From: Sphingobacterium sp. FBM7-1 | GTDB lineage: Bacteria; Bacteroidota; Bacteroidia; Sphingobacteriales; Sphingobacteriaceae | Assembly: GCF_020687765.1 (NCBI RefSeq) | Contig: NZ_JAJEWJ010000001.1 | Span: 806,001-870,000 of the forward strand | Reading direction: 5' to 3' | DNA: 64,000 nt | In this document: piece after piece, positions 46,173 to 54,749 of the stretch | Numbering within the stretch: position 1 is the first letter of the stretch | Layout of the letters: every line of letters starts with the position of its first letter | Made by a program: the position numbers and the translations under genes | The notes under the pieces: generated by a model | The model's input: only the letters and a program-made list of their open reading frames with translations | What the model was told of the DNA's origin: nothing | Databases searched by the model: none

Positions 46173-46343
46173 ATGACAAACACCGAAAAACAATTGTTGA
46201 TTTTGCAGCAGAACCAACAAAGACGCAGCAAATGCTTAGTTTACACACGTGTTATGGGATACCATAGGCCCGTAGAAAGCTTTAATATTGGTAAAAAGGG
46301 AGAACATCGCCAGCGTACGCATTTTCGAGAACAGCATGGCTAA
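46173..46343 (+). CDS. stand-alone glycyl-radical domain peptide of anaerobic ribonucleotide reductase
   Basis: 56 residues, ATG 46173, three bases after the nrdD stop and in the same reading frame. The sequence KCLVYTRVMGYHRPVESFNIGKK is shown in parts: the RVMGYHRP motif carries the presumed radical glycine Gly29, and the SFNIGKKGEHRQR tail matches the NrdD C-terminal pattern (RVxGYxxP, then N-x-GK). The first 20 residues are a Gln-rich linker (LLILQQNQQRR). Its stop overlaps the NrdG start (ATGGCTAA at 46336-46343), implying coupled translation. It should act as the activatable subunit that NrdG radicalises and that docks on NrdD, analogous in idea to GrcA for pyruvate formate-lyase. A read-through fusion is an alternative. 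Confidence 0.85.
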   Translation: MTNTEKQLLILQQNQQRRSKCLVYTRVMGYHRPVESFNIGKKGEHRQRTHFREQHG

Positions 46344-47016
46344 ACCCATTTACAGTATTACACCTTTTACGCTATTGGATTATCCAGACTACCCAGCCTG
46401 CATTCTATGGTTTGCAGGCTGTAATATGCGTTGCCTATATTGCTATAATCCCGAAATAGTATTGGGAAAAGGAAAGATTTCGATCAAAGAGACCGAACAC
46501 TTTTTACAATCACGGAAATCCCTTTTGCAGGGCGTCGTGTTCAGCGGAGGAGAATGTACGTTACACCCCAACTTAATTCAACTCGCTCGAATGGCAAAAG
46601 AAATGAGATATAACATCAAAGTCGATACCAATGGTACCCGACCCGACGTTCTTCGTCAGATGCGAGAAGAACACCTACTAGATTATGTTGCATTAGACTT
46701 TAAAGGCATGAGGAACAAACATCGCCATATTACTGTATCCGACACCTTTTCTACTTTTGAAAAGAGCTTAAATCTATTACAAAAAATGGCTGTTCCGTTT
46801 GAAATCCGAACCACTTGGCACCCAGACCTTCTTTCTATAGAAGACATCACCACTATGGTTAACTTTCTGGCGCAACGCGGATATCAAGGAAAATACTTTA
46901 TCCAATATTTTATGAATGGTGTCAAAACATTGTCTCCCCTTTCGGACAGACACTGTTATATCGATCCAAAACCTTTATCAACCGCCAACATACAAGTAGA
47001 AATCCGAAGCACTTAA
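46336..47016 (+). CDS. nrdG: anaerobic ribonucleotide reductase activating enzyme NrdG
   Basis: 226 residues from ATG 46336. Radical-SAM CxxxCxxC motif is CNMRCLYC (Cys29, Cys33, Cys36), in ILWFAGCNMRCLYCYNPE. SAM-binding GGE is in VVFSGGECTLHP, and TNGTRPDVL and LDFKGM are typical of activases. The first residues PIYSITPFTLLDYPDYPAC match the NrdG2-type activases of Bacteroidota. It generates the glycyl radical, here expected on the separate 56-residue peptide. The start overlaps that peptide by 8 nt. An alternative upstream start at 46288 would overlap it more and has no support. Confidence 0.92.
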   Translation: MAKPIYSITPFTLLDYPDYPACILWFAGCNMRCLYCYNPEIVLGKGKISIKETEHFLQSRKSLLQGVVFSGGECTLHPNLIQLARMAKEMRYNIKVDTNGTRPDVLRQMREEHLLDYVALDFKGMRNKHRHITVSDTFSTFEKSLNLLQKMAVPFEIRTTWHPDLLSIEDITTMVNFLAQRGYQGKYFIQYFMNGVKTLSPLSDRHCYIDPKPLSTANIQVEIRST

Positions 47017-47088
47017 CGCCGGCGATACACCTTTCTCCCCAGCGGATAAGCCATCGTGTTAAAAAAATTGTGTAAATTTACCTTTATC

Positions 47089-47535
47089 ATGACGGATGAA
47101 AAAAACAAAAAAAATAAAGATTTTGCAGAACTTTTGCGGGAAAGCAAACTAAAAGTCACCGCCCCAAGACTGCGTGTTTTAAATGAAATAACGCAAAAAG
47201 ACGCAGCTATTTCACAACCCGATTTGGAGAAAATAATCGGAAAGGATATCGATAGAGTCACACTTTATCGCATCTTATCCAGCTTTGAAGAAAAAGGAAT
47301 TGTCCACAAAATCTTCGATTTGAACGGTACAGCAACCTATGCCATGTGCACATCCAACTGTACCGAAAATCACCATCATGACCAACATGTACACTTCATT
47401 TGCTCCATCTGCAATAGCGTATATTGTTTGAATGAAGTCAGCCTACCACGCATTAATTTACCTACTCGATTTACCCTACATTCACTCGCTATAAACGCCG
47501 TTGGACTTTGTTCGAGTTGCCAAAAAGAAGACTAA
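47089..47535 (+). CDS. Fur-family metalloregulator
   Basis: 148 residues from ATG 47089. The N-terminal winged helix has LKVTAPRLRVLNEI and ISQPDLEKIIGKDIDRVTLYRILSSFEEKGIVHKI. The C-terminal dimerisation domain carries a His-rich metal site ENHHHDQHVHF and structural cysteines in ICSICNSVYCL and CSSC. This resembles Fur, Zur or PerR-type regulators of small Bacteroidota genomes; which metal or peroxide it senses cannot be read. A TAAATTTAC -7-like box (about 47073-47081) lies just upstream of the ATG. It is a separate transcription unit from nrdG and is followed by a strong terminator. Confidence 0.85.
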   Translation: MTDEKNKKNKDFAELLRESKLKVTAPRLRVLNEITQKDAAISQPDLEKIIGKDIDRVTLYRILSSFEEKGIVHKIFDLNGTATYAMCTSNCTENHHHDQHVHFICSICNSVYCLNEVSLPRINLPTRFTLHSLAINAVGLCSSCQKED

Positions 47536-47563
47536 ATACAGCATTAAATCACTACCAAAAAAC

Positions 47564-47596
47564 AAAAAGCTTTCCCGAATGGGAAAGCTTTTTTTA
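47564..47596 (+). terminator. terminator of the Fur-family gene
   Basis: AAAAAGCTTTCCC-GAAT-GGGAAAGCTTTTTTT: a 10-to-13-bp stem with GAAT loop and T run. Confidence 0.9.
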
Positions 47597-48047
47597 TTGT
47601 AAAAAGCCGGTACAACCTCAACAACTGTATCGATTACATATTTTACCTAAAAAATCATAAACATCTTATCTATAACATATTTACAATAGTAAACAAAACA
47701 TAAAATTAATACATAAAACGATTTTTATAACAGACTTACCCCCCACCAAACCCTCAAACCAGCCTGTAACGCCCACAAACCAACCTATCAGTAAATCACA
47801 CTTTATCTTTAAGAATCATAAACAACAAATAACCAACATATTAAACAAGATAAAACAAACAATTAATTCATAAATTAAAAAAGACAAAAAACATAAAGAC
47901 TGAAACGTCCAAAAAGAACTTTTTTATGTATCTTAGTTTATACAAACAAGGTCCCCTCACTCGGAACCTGTCAGCGCCCGATCTTCCTCTTCCACCACCA
48001 ATACTTTAATTGACGAGGAATAGGATTCGAGCACAACTTTTAAATAT
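47597..48047 (+). other. 451-bp leader of rnr, G-poor on the plus strand
   Basis: No gene of meaningful size. From about 47626 to 47925 the plus strand is rich in A and C and very poor in G, giving an mRNA with little secondary structure. A 27-codon frame at 47926-48009 is not credible as a gene. A TATCTTAG at 47929-47936 could be a weak -7 box for rnr. Confidence 0.6.
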
Positions 48048-50177
48048 ATGAGACATAAAAAAGACAACCCATACAAAGAAGTCCTCACCCATCTTATCGT
48101 GGACATATTTGAGAAATCAAACAACGCACCTCTCAATTACAAACAGGTAGCTGGAAAACTCAACCTGAGCGATAATGAATCCAAAGATGCGATTTTGGAA
48201 ATTCTTTCCGACGAAAGCAAATCCGGCAAATTCCTGCAAACAGAACGCGGCAAATTTCAGCTACGCCAATTAAGTGTTTACATTCGAGGCAAGGTCGATA
48301 TGACGGCCGATGGCTCCGCATATATTGTTCCGGATGACGAACTTGAAAGCGATATTTACGTGGCGCCGCGAAAACTAAGACAGGCACTTCACAACGATAT
48401 TGTGAAGGTACACGTTTATGAACGCAGACGAGGTCGCAAACGAGAGGGTGAGGTTGTAGAAATTATTCAACGCGCGAAAACAGATTTTACCGGAACAATC
48501 GATATCGCAAAATCGTATGCCTTCTTCCTTCCCGATGACAGAAAGATGATTCACGATATATTCGTTCCACTAGATAATCTAAACGGCGCGCAACACGGCG
48601 AAAAAGTTGTTGTATCGATTGTGGAATGGCCAAAGAATGCCAAAAACCCTATCGGAAACGTAAAGAGTATCCTCGGTAAAAAAGGAGAGAATGAAACGGA
48701 AATGAACGCCATCCTTGCAGATTTCGGCTTCCCCCTATCCTTCCCTCCCGAAGTAGAAGCAGAGGCAAATAAGATCCCCGAACAAGTACCCGCTGATGAG
48801 ATTCAGAAAAGACGTGATTTCCGCGATGTACTAACCTTTACCATCGACCCTTTTGACGCTAAAGATTTCGATGACGCTATTTCCTTTCAGCAATTGGACA
48901 ATGGAAACTATGAAATAGGCATACATATTGCCGATGTTTCTCATTACGTACAGCCAGACTCTTTACTGGATAAAGAAGCTTATGAACGGGGCACGTCCGT
49001 ATACCTGGTCGACCGAGTCATCCCCATGCTTCCGGAACGTTTATCCAACGGTGTATGCTCTTTGCGTCCCCAGGAAGACAAACTATGTTTTTCCGCCGTA
49101 TTCGAAATGGATAACAAAGCAGCCGTCTTGAACCAGTGGTTCGGGCGGACCGTAATCAATTCTGATCGCCGCTTTAGTTACGAAGAAGCACAAGAGGTCA
49201 TTGAAACCCAACAAGGCGACCACGCTCCAGAAATCCTCAAACTTAACGAACTAGCCTATATCCTACGGGAACGCAAGTTTAAAAACGGCGCTATCAGCTT
49301 CGAAAGCGAAGAAGTTAAATTCCACCTCGATGAAAAAGGGAAACCCCTAGGAGTCTACACCAAAGAGCGGAAGGACGCACATAAACTCATCGAAGATTTT
49401 ATGTTGCTGGCCAATCGAAAAGTTGCTGAATATATCGGGAAACAGGGAAAAGGTAAAAACAAACCAACCTTCATTTATCGGTTTCACGACACGCCTAACC
49501 CAGAGACACTGACCACTTTCTCGCAGTTTGCTTTGCGTTTCGGACACAAACTCTCGATTAAAACCGATAAGGAGGCAGCGAAATCACTAAATACCTTGCT
49601 TACCAAAATTGAGGGAGAACGTGAACAAAACCTATTAACAACACTCGCCATACGCTCTATGGCTAAAGCAATTTACACCACCAAAAATACGAGCCATTAT
49701 GGCCTGGCATTCGATTATTATACCCATTTCACCTCTCCTATTCGTCGTTATCCAGACGTGATGGTACATCGTTTATTGCAATTCTATTTGGACGGCGGAA
49801 AGAAGATCAACGCAGAGCATTACGAAAAAATGGCCGAGCATTCCTCCCAAATGGAAAAACGTGCTGCCGACGCAGAACGTGCTTCTATCAAATACAAACA
49901 AGCCGAATTTTTGGAAGATCAAATTGGGGTAGAATACACCGGGATCGTATCTGGCGTTACCGAATGGGGCATGTATGTCGAAATCCAAGAGAATAAATGT
50001 GAAGGCATGGTACGTCTTCGCGACATTACAGACGACTTCTATACCCTAGACGAAAAAAACTACACCATCATTGGCCAGCGGAAGAAAAAGAAATATCAAC
50101 TGGGAGATGAGGTACAAATCAAAGTAAAAAAAGTAGATCTAGAAAAAAGACAGATTGATTTCACCTTGGTATCGTAG
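48048..50177 (+). CDS. rnr: ribonuclease R
   Basis: 709-residue 3'-5' exoribonuclease of the RNB family. The N-terminal helical region and cold-shock (OB) domains (about 1-240) include YIRGKVDMTADGSAYIVPDD. The RNB catalytic domain (about 255-590) has the metal-binding aspartates in TIDPFDAKDFDDAISF and NYEIGIHIADVSHYV, and DFMLLANRKVAEYI. The C-terminal S1 domain (about 625-705) begins EYTGIVSGVTEWGMYVEI. RNase R degrades structured RNA, including in ribosome quality control. No SmpB or ssrA gene is adjacent. The long G-poor leader may matter for its expression. Confidence 0.95.
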   Translation: MRHKKDNPYKEVLTHLIVDIFEKSNNAPLNYKQVAGKLNLSDNESKDAILEILSDESKSGKFLQTERGKFQLRQLSVYIRGKVDMTADGSAYIVPDDELESDIYVAPRKLRQALHNDIVKVHVYERRRGRKREGEVVEIIQRAKTDFTGTIDIAKSYAFFLPDDRKMIHDIFVPLDNLNGAQHGEKVVVSIVEWPKNAKNPIGNVKSILGKKGENETEMNAILADFGFPLSFPPEVEAEANKIPEQVPADEIQKRRDFRDVLTFTIDPFDAKDFDDAISFQQLDNGNYEIGIHIADVSHYVQPDSLLDKEAYERGTSVYLVDRVIPMLPERLSNGVCSLRPQEDKLCFSAVFEMDNKAAVLNQWFGRTVINSDRRFSYEEAQEVIETQQGDHAPEILKLNELAYILRERKFKNGAISFESEEVKFHLDEKGKPLGVYTKERKDAHKLIEDFMLLANRKVAEYIGKQGKGKNKPTFIYRFHDTPNPETLTTFSQFALRFGHKLSIKTDKEAAKSLNTLLTKIEGEREQNLLTTLAIRSMAKAIYTTKNTSHYGLAFDYYTHFTSPIRRYPDVMVHRLLQFYLDGGKKINAEHYEKMAEHSSQMEKRAADAERASIKYKQAEFLEDQIGVEYTGIVSGVTEWGMYVEIQENKCEGMVRLRDITDDFYTLDEKNYTIIGQRKKKKYQLGDEVQIKVKKVDLEKRQIDFTLVS

Positions 50178-50207
50178 CACATAACCCACCTGTAGGATAC
50201 GCAACGT

Positions 50208-50250
50208 ATTTCGGGCGGAAGTTCACCAGACGTTCGCCCGAAATATTTTC
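50208..50250 (+). terminator. terminator of rnr
   Basis: ATTTCGGGCG (50208-50217) pairs exactly with CGCCCGAAAT (50235-50244) around a 17-nt loop, followed by ATTTTC. Confidence 0.6.
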
Positions 50251-50342
50251 CTGTATCGTTAGATCCTTTTTTCCCAAACTACCTACCTATCCATAGCACG
50301 CTTTAAAACCCTACTTCCCCACAGCTCGATCGTCACACGCCA

Positions 50343-50374
50343 TTTGCAAAGGTAGTAGACTATATTTAGCTTTG
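50343..50374 (+). promoter_or_regulatory. predicted promoter of the nitroreductase gene
   Basis: TTTG (50343-50346), a 20-bp spacer, then TAGCTTTG (50367-50374) fit the Bacteroidota promoter consensus TTTG-N19/20-TAnnTTTG. Transcription should start near 50381, 30 nt before the ATG. Confidence 0.6.
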
Positions 50375-50410
50375 CAGCTGTAAGACATTACGCACAAACA
50401 ACTTTCAGAC

Positions 50411-51010
50411 ATGAACTTTTTAGATATTGCCAAAAACAGATATAGCACGAAACAATACAATCCGGACGAAAAGCTCTCGACAGATATCGTTCAACAATTA
50501 ACACAAATCTTGCAGCTCAGCCCCTCCTCTATCAATAGCCAACCTTGGAAGTTTACAATTATTTCTGATGAAAAAATTAAAAGCGAAATAGCAAACGTAT
50601 CCTACCATAACCTCGAAAAAATCAATCAGGCAAGCCACCTCGTTGTATTCAATGTGATCGATCAGGTAGCGAAATTTGAGCAGGAGAACCTCTCGCAATT
50701 ACCCGAGGGTGCCGTAAATTACTACAACCAACATGTAAAACCCCTAGGTGACGCCGGTATCAAAAACTGGATGCAGCACCAAGTTTATCTTTCCCTAGGC
50801 TTTTTCTTGGCCGCCGCCGCCAGTATGGGGATCGACTCCACGCCTATGGAAGGCATTCAGCCCGAGGCCTACAACAACCTATTACAACACGAAGGTTATA
50901 CCGCATTATTCGCTGTGGCGATCGGTCGCCGTGATCCGGAAGACTTTAATCAACCGACGCGCAAACCAAAATTCCGCAGACCGTTAGAGGAGGTAACAGC
51001 CACCATTTAA
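50411..51010 (+). CDS. NfsB-like nitroreductase family flavoprotein
   Basis: 199 residues. The FMN-binding signatures are RYSTKQYN near the N-terminus, LQLSPSSINSQPWKFTII, and VYLSLGFFLAAAASMGIDSTPMEGI. This is the NfsB/oxygen-insensitive nitroreductase group, using NAD(P)H to reduce nitro-aromatics, quinones or possibly enones. The physiological substrate is unknown. It has a good individual promoter, and a terminator separates it from the convergent pst operon. Confidence 0.88.
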   Translation: MNFLDIAKNRYSTKQYNPDEKLSTDIVQQLTQILQLSPSSINSQPWKFTIISDEKIKSEIANVSYHNLEKINQASHLVVFNVIDQVAKFEQENLSQLPEGAVNYYNQHVKPLGDAGIKNWMQHQVYLSLGFFLAAAASMGIDSTPMEGIQPEAYNNLLQHEGYTALFAVAIGRRDPEDFNQPTRKPKFRRPLEEVTATI

Positions 51011-51103
51011 AGAAGATCTAACCTTTAAGACAAATCCAAAAACCCAATAAATGTGTAAAAGTAAAACAAGGCAACCATAGAACCCAGTGATTTATTGATC
51101 ATA

Positions 51104-51129
51104 AAAAAAACCGATCACTCGGTTTTTTT
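51104..51129. terminator. bidirectional terminator between nitroreductase gene and pst operon
   Basis: AAAAAAACCGA-TCAC-TCGGTTTTTTT: an 11-bp stem with A and T runs on both sides, suitable to end the convergent transcripts of the nitroreductase gene and pstB. Confidence 0.85.
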
Positions 51130-51169
51130 ACAGCTGCTATAAAACGCTTACCGCGTATATAACTATCTT

Positions 51170-51916
51170 CTATCCAAAATGACCGTGAATATAATTGGCG
51201 GTCATTTCATTTTCCGGCGATTCAAAGATCTTTTTAGTCGGTCCTTCCTCTTTAATCTCTCCCAGATACAAGAACACCGTCTTATCCGCTATACGCTGTG
51301 CCTGTTGCATATTATGCGTCACAATCGCAATCGTATACTTCTTTTTCAAGTAAACGATCAATTCTTCAATTTTCAAGGTACTCACCGGATCCAGTGCCGA
51401 GCAAGGCTCATCCATCAAGATCACCTCCGGCCGCAGGGCAACAGCACGAGCAATACACAGACGCTGTTGCTGACCACCGGAAAGACGTGTAGCCGGCATC
51501 TTTAAATCGTTTTTCACTTCCTCCCACAAAAACGCTTCCCGAAGCGCCTTCTCTACGACGGATTTGTCGCAAGGCAGATTATTGATCCGCAACCCATACG
51601 CAATATTCTCATAGATACTTTTAGGAAAGGGGTTCGCTTTCTGAAAAACCATACCAATCCGCTTACGGATTTCGGTAACCGGAACCGATTTAGCATAGAG
51701 ATCAAGATCCTCCAGTTGTAATTTACCTGTTATTTTGGCATCGGAAGAAAGATCATGCATCCTATTAAAGGAACGTAGTAAGGTACTCTTTCCACAACCC
51801 GACGGACCGATAAGAGCGGTTATTTGATTTTCTACAAATTGGATATCAATATTTTTCAGCACATGCTTTGTCCCGAAACTGATATTTAAATTTTCAGCAG
51901 ATAACTTTGTTTTCAT
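51170..51916 (-). CDS. pstB: phosphate ABC transporter ATP-binding protein PstB
   Basis: 248-residue ATPase of the high-affinity phosphate importer. Walker [10 protein letters not shown] (37-45), Q-loop [21 protein letters not shown], signature [15 protein letters not shown], Walker [15 protein letters not shown] and switch His in [19 protein letters not shown] in the Q-loop region is characteristic of PstB. It is the last gene of pstSCAB, 12 bp after pstA. No phoU follows, since the strand is bounded by a bidirectional terminator. Confidence 0.96.
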   Translation of the reverse strand: MKTKLSAENLNISFGTKHVLKNIDIQFVENQITALIGPSGCGKSTLLRSFNRMHDLSSDAKITGKLQLEDLDLYAKSVPVTEIRKRIGMVFQKANPFPKSIYENIAYGLRINNLPCDKSVVEKALREAFLWEEVKNDLKMPATRLSGGQQQRLCIARAVALRPEVILMDEPCSALDPVSTLKIEELIVYLKKKYTIAIVTHNMQQAQRIADKTVFLYLGEIKEEGPTKKIFESPENEMTANYIHGHFG

Positions 51917-51928
51917 TTCTATCGTAAT

Positions 51929-52792
51929 TTACATCTCTGTTGCATTCTTTCTATATTTAAAGCGGATATAGAAAGCCGTTAAATTCATAAAGAACACCAC
52001 AATAATTAACACCAACGCGGTTCCATAGGCGATCGGTCGCACCTCCTCGATCGACTGGTGCTGCGTCGATAACATATACAGGTGATAAGGCAAAGCCATA
52101 AACTCCTGATCAAGATAACCACTCGATTGATTAATATAGAATGCCGCACCTGTAAATAATATGGGAGCCGTTTCACCGGCAGCCCTTGATAAGGTGAGCA
52201 CCACCCCCGTAAGTATACCTGGCATAGCCGAAGGTAAGACCACATCTTTAATCGTTTCGAACTTCGTAGCACCGACCGCTAAAGCTGCTTCCCGCGTACT
52301 GTTTGGTATCCGCATCAAAGCTTCTTCAGTGGTCGTAATGATATAAGGCAAGGAAAGCAAGCCCAGCGTTAATCCGGAGGCCAACAACGAAGTGCCAAGC
52401 TGAAGTGCCTGGACAAATAAGGCCAGTCCAAATAACCCATAAATGATGGAAGGAACCCCCGAGAGGTTACGGATAGAAGCCCGAATCGTGCGTGTTAACC
52501 AATTATCTTCCGCGTATTCATTGAGGTAGATAGCACAGCAAACGCCAAACGGAATAGCAAACAAGGCTGTCAAGAGGGTCAGCATAACCGTACCGACAAT
52601 AGGCGTTAAAATCCCGCCTTTGGTCATCCCCTCGCTCGGGACTTTACTGATGAACTCCCAGGACAATTGCCCGGCGCCTTTAGAAACAATTTCCCAGATG
52701 ACAACAACTAGAAAAAAACAGACTAACAGGGTACTGATCAACAGCGTTCCCCACTCAATAACAGTAGATATCTTTGAAGACTTAAGCAGCAT
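51929..52792 (-). CDS. pstA: phosphate ABC transporter permease PstA
   Basis: 287 residues from ATG 52792, 11 bp inside the end of pstC. About six membrane helices; the permease loop is SLPYIITTTEEALMRIPNSTREAALAVGATKFETIKDVVLPSAMPGILTG shown here by its core EEALMRIPNSTREAALAVGA and TKFETIKDVVLPSAMPGI, the EAA contact for PstB. ALTLSRAAGETAPI (LSRAAGETAP) and FMALPYHLYMLSTQH are PstA hallmarks. An upstream ATG at 52825 would overlap pstC further and is less likely. Confidence 0.93.
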   Translation of the reverse strand: MLLKSSKISTVIEWGTLLISTLLVCFFLVVVIWEIVSKGAGQLSWEFISKVPSEGMTKGGILTPIVGTVMLTLLTALFAIPFGVCCAIYLNEYAEDNWLTRTIRASIRNLSGVPSIIYGLFGLALFVQALQLGTSLLASGLTLGLLSLPYIITTTEEALMRIPNSTREAALAVGATKFETIKDVVLPSAMPGILTGVVLTLSRAAGETAPILFTGAAFYINQSSGYLDQEFMALPYHLYMLSTQHQSIEEVRPIAYGTALVLIIVVFFMNLTAFYIRFKYRKNATEM

Positions 52793-53672
52793 GATATTTT
52801 CTAAAACGGTTAATAAAATATTCACCCAACATATTTGCCGCTAATGTCATTAAAAATAACACCGTGGCGATGGCATAAAGTGCAAAGTAATGCGTTGTTT
52901 GATAAGGCACCTCTCCCATTTCTATAGCAATTGTCGCCGTCATGGTTTTAACAGAGTCAAACATACCTGTCGGCAAAATTGAAGCATTTCCAGTAGCCAT
53001 TAAAACCGTCATCGTCTCACCAATAGCACGCCCAACACCCAGCATAACCGCTGCAATAATCCCCGGCGCCGCCGCAGGTATAATCACTTTACGCAGCGTC
53101 TGCCACTTCGTGGCTCCTACCGCATAACTCGCTTCCTTATAGGTTCGGGGCACCGCATGAATCGCATCTTCCGCGATTGTAATAATTGTCGGCAGCGCCA
53201 TAACCGCCAATAGAATAGCACCATTTAAAGCGTTGAGTCCGTTGGATAAGTCCGCCAAGCTCGCGATACCCGGGCTTACCACCACAATACCCAAGAAACC
53301 GATAACAACCGAAGGCACGGCCGCCAACATCTCTATCGCCGGTTTCAAAAAATTCTTCACCTTCGGCGAAGCGTATTCCGCAATATAAGCAGCGGTACCA
53401 ATTCCGAGCGGAATAGCGATCAACATAGCGCCAAACGTCACCATCGTCGTACTTAGCACCAAAGGAAGCATACCATATTTTGGATTAGTAGCCGTGGGGC
53501 TCCACTCCATTCCGGTGATAAAGTCTAACGGCTTTACATCCATGAAGAACGAAAAGGAGTTGTACACCAGCATCGCTAGAATACCGCCCAATAAAAGCAA
53601 GACCAGAAATCCGGTTCCTTTAAATATAAACTTGAATACGATATCTAAAGATAAACGGGTTTTATATTTCAT
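52782..53672 (-). CDS. pstC: phosphate ABC transporter permease PstC
   Basis: 296 residues with six predicted membrane helices. The EAA loop VPRTYKEASYAVGATKWQTL, followed by VIIPAAAPGIIAAVMLG, and the segment VGRAIGETMTVLMATGN are typical of PstC. It overlaps pstS by 11 bp upstream and pstA by 11 bp downstream, so the whole operon is tightly coupled. It carries Pi across the inner membrane as a heterodimer with PstA. Confidence 0.95.
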   Translation of the reverse strand: MKYKTRLSLDIVFKFIFKGTGFLVLLLLGGILAMLVYNSFSFFMDVKPLDFITGMEWSPTATNPKYGMLPLVLSTTMVTFGAMLIAIPLGIGTAAYIAEYASPKVKNFLKPAIEMLAAVPSVVIGFLGIVVVSPGIASLADLSNGLNALNGAILLAVMALPTIITIAEDAIHAVPRTYKEASYAVGATKWQTLRKVIIPAAAPGIIAAVMLGVGRAIGETMTVLMATGNASILPTGMFDSVKTMTATIAIEMGEVPYQTTHYFALYAIATVLFLMTLAANMLGEYFINRFRKYHAA

Positions 53673-54543
53673 CCTGTTGATTATTTAATATGTAATATCC
53701 ATGCTCTTCAATGAGCTTTCCACCTTTTGCACTCCGTTCAAATGCAATAAACGGGCGGACCTTCTCCCACGATTCCGCCAATACAAACTGGTACAGCGGA
53801 CGTTGAAAAAAATAAATCCCCTGATTAATTGCTGCTTGATCCAATGGAGAAATCGCGATCTCTCCCTCCTTTTCAATAATCTTTAGCACCTTAATGCCCT
53901 GCGATGCAACCGGATCTTCCGCCACATAGCCAGCCCCCACATACCCTATCCCTGTACGATCCGCCTTAACCCCCTCAATAATTTGCGCATTTCCCGTCAT
54001 CTCTTTAGCCGCATTTGTAAATTCAATAGCCAATTTTTTCTTTACAAACGAGTGCGTACCCGAACTGCTCTGGCGCCCATATATATTAATAGGGAAGTCC
54101 GCATCAATAATTTCCGACCAGTTGGCTATCTTCCCACTTAGAATCTCTCCCAAGGTCGCGATCGTCACTTCCTCAATAGGCAAATCCTTATGCACCACAA
54201 AAGCGGTCGCATCCTCCGCAAAGATGACCGTTTTTAATTCAATATTCTTATCCTTAAATTGCTGACGTTCTTTTTCCGATAGCGGGCGCGAAGAGTTCGC
54301 GATATCTGCCTGACCATTTAACAGGGAGGTTATCCCCAGTCCGGATCCGCCCCCCGAAATCGCAATACTGAAATTAGGATCTTGTTCCGTGAATTTTTCC
54401 GCTAAATTTACCGCGAGATTAACCTCCGTATCGGAGCCTTTCATTTTTATGGAGTTACCACTCCCACCGCAGGAAACCCCTATCCAGGGAATAAGCAAAC
54501 CTATAAATGGAACCCATTTTATTAGTCTCTGTTTCATCGGCAC
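53662..54543 (-). CDS. pstS: phosphate-binding lipoprotein PstS
   Basis: 293 residues. The N-terminus is a lipoprotein signal (KWVPFIGLLIPWIGVSC, Cys25 lipidated; the start could also be M3 at 54537). The mature part is a type II periplasmic binding protein: MKGSDTEVNLAVNLAEKFTE and SGGGSGLGITSLLNGQADIANSS hold the phosphate-contacting Ser/Gly/Asp residues, and IYGRQSSSGTHSFVKKKL the second lobe. It is the first gene of pstSCAB. A three-repeat Pho-box-like array lies about 70 bp upstream, indicating phosphate-starvation induction. Confidence 0.94.
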   Translation of the reverse strand: MPMKQRLIKWVPFIGLLIPWIGVSCGGSGNSIKMKGSDTEVNLAVNLAEKFTEQDPNFSIAISGGGSGLGITSLLNGQADIANSSRPLSEKERQQFKDKNIELKTVIFAEDATAFVVHKDLPIEEVTIATLGEILSGKIANWSEIIDADFPINIYGRQSSSGTHSFVKKKLAIEFTNAAKEMTGNAQIIEGVKADRTGIGYVGAGYVAEDPVASQGIKVLKIIEKEGEIAISPLDQAAINQGIYFFQRPLYQFVLAESWEKVRPFIAFERSAKGGKLIEEHGYYILNNQQDEI

Positions 54544-54561
54544 AAAAATGAATAACTAATA

Positions 54562-54576
54562 TTAACAAATTGTTAA
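54562..54576. promoter_or_regulatory. 15-bp palindrome in the pstS leader
   Basis: TTAACAA-A-TTGTTAA, a perfect 7-bp inverted repeat with one central base, 18 bp upstream of the pstS start. It could be a regulator site or part of a -7 region. Confidence 0.35.
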
Positions 54577-54611
54577 CCCTACATTACCGTCTTGGTGTAT
54601 TCACCATCAGA

Positions 54612-54639
54612 TGTAAATACAATGTAAAAATTCTATTAA
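54612..54639 (-). promoter_or_regulatory. Pho-box-like repeat array upstream of pstS
   Basis: On the minus strand: TTAATA-GAATT-TTTACA-TTGTA-TTTACA, that is three hexamers with an exact 11-bp period. The last two are identical. This matches the hexamer/5-bp spacing of PhoP/PhoB boxes known elsewhere (TTAACA-like in Bacillus). The array lies 69-96 bp upstream of the pstS start, so a PhoB-type regulator is the likely binder. Confidence 0.6.
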
Positions 54640-54749
54640 CTATATCCCCTAATTTCCCGTGTCATCCAGCTCCTGGCTCTATCTGAATTATTATCTACTA
54701 ACACTAAAGCCACTCCACGATAAGTTGAGATATTTTTATACCGCAACTA

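Noticed and set aside
46161-46180. Frameshift as the cause of the nrdD split
   Set aside because: The two parts are in the same frame and are separated only by TAA and one codon, so a frameshift is not needed; a stop codon or a natural split are the options.
47926-48009. 27-codon frame with poly-Pro end upstream of rnr
   Set aside because: It overlaps a possible -7 box, is very short and no leader-peptide logic with rnr is evident.
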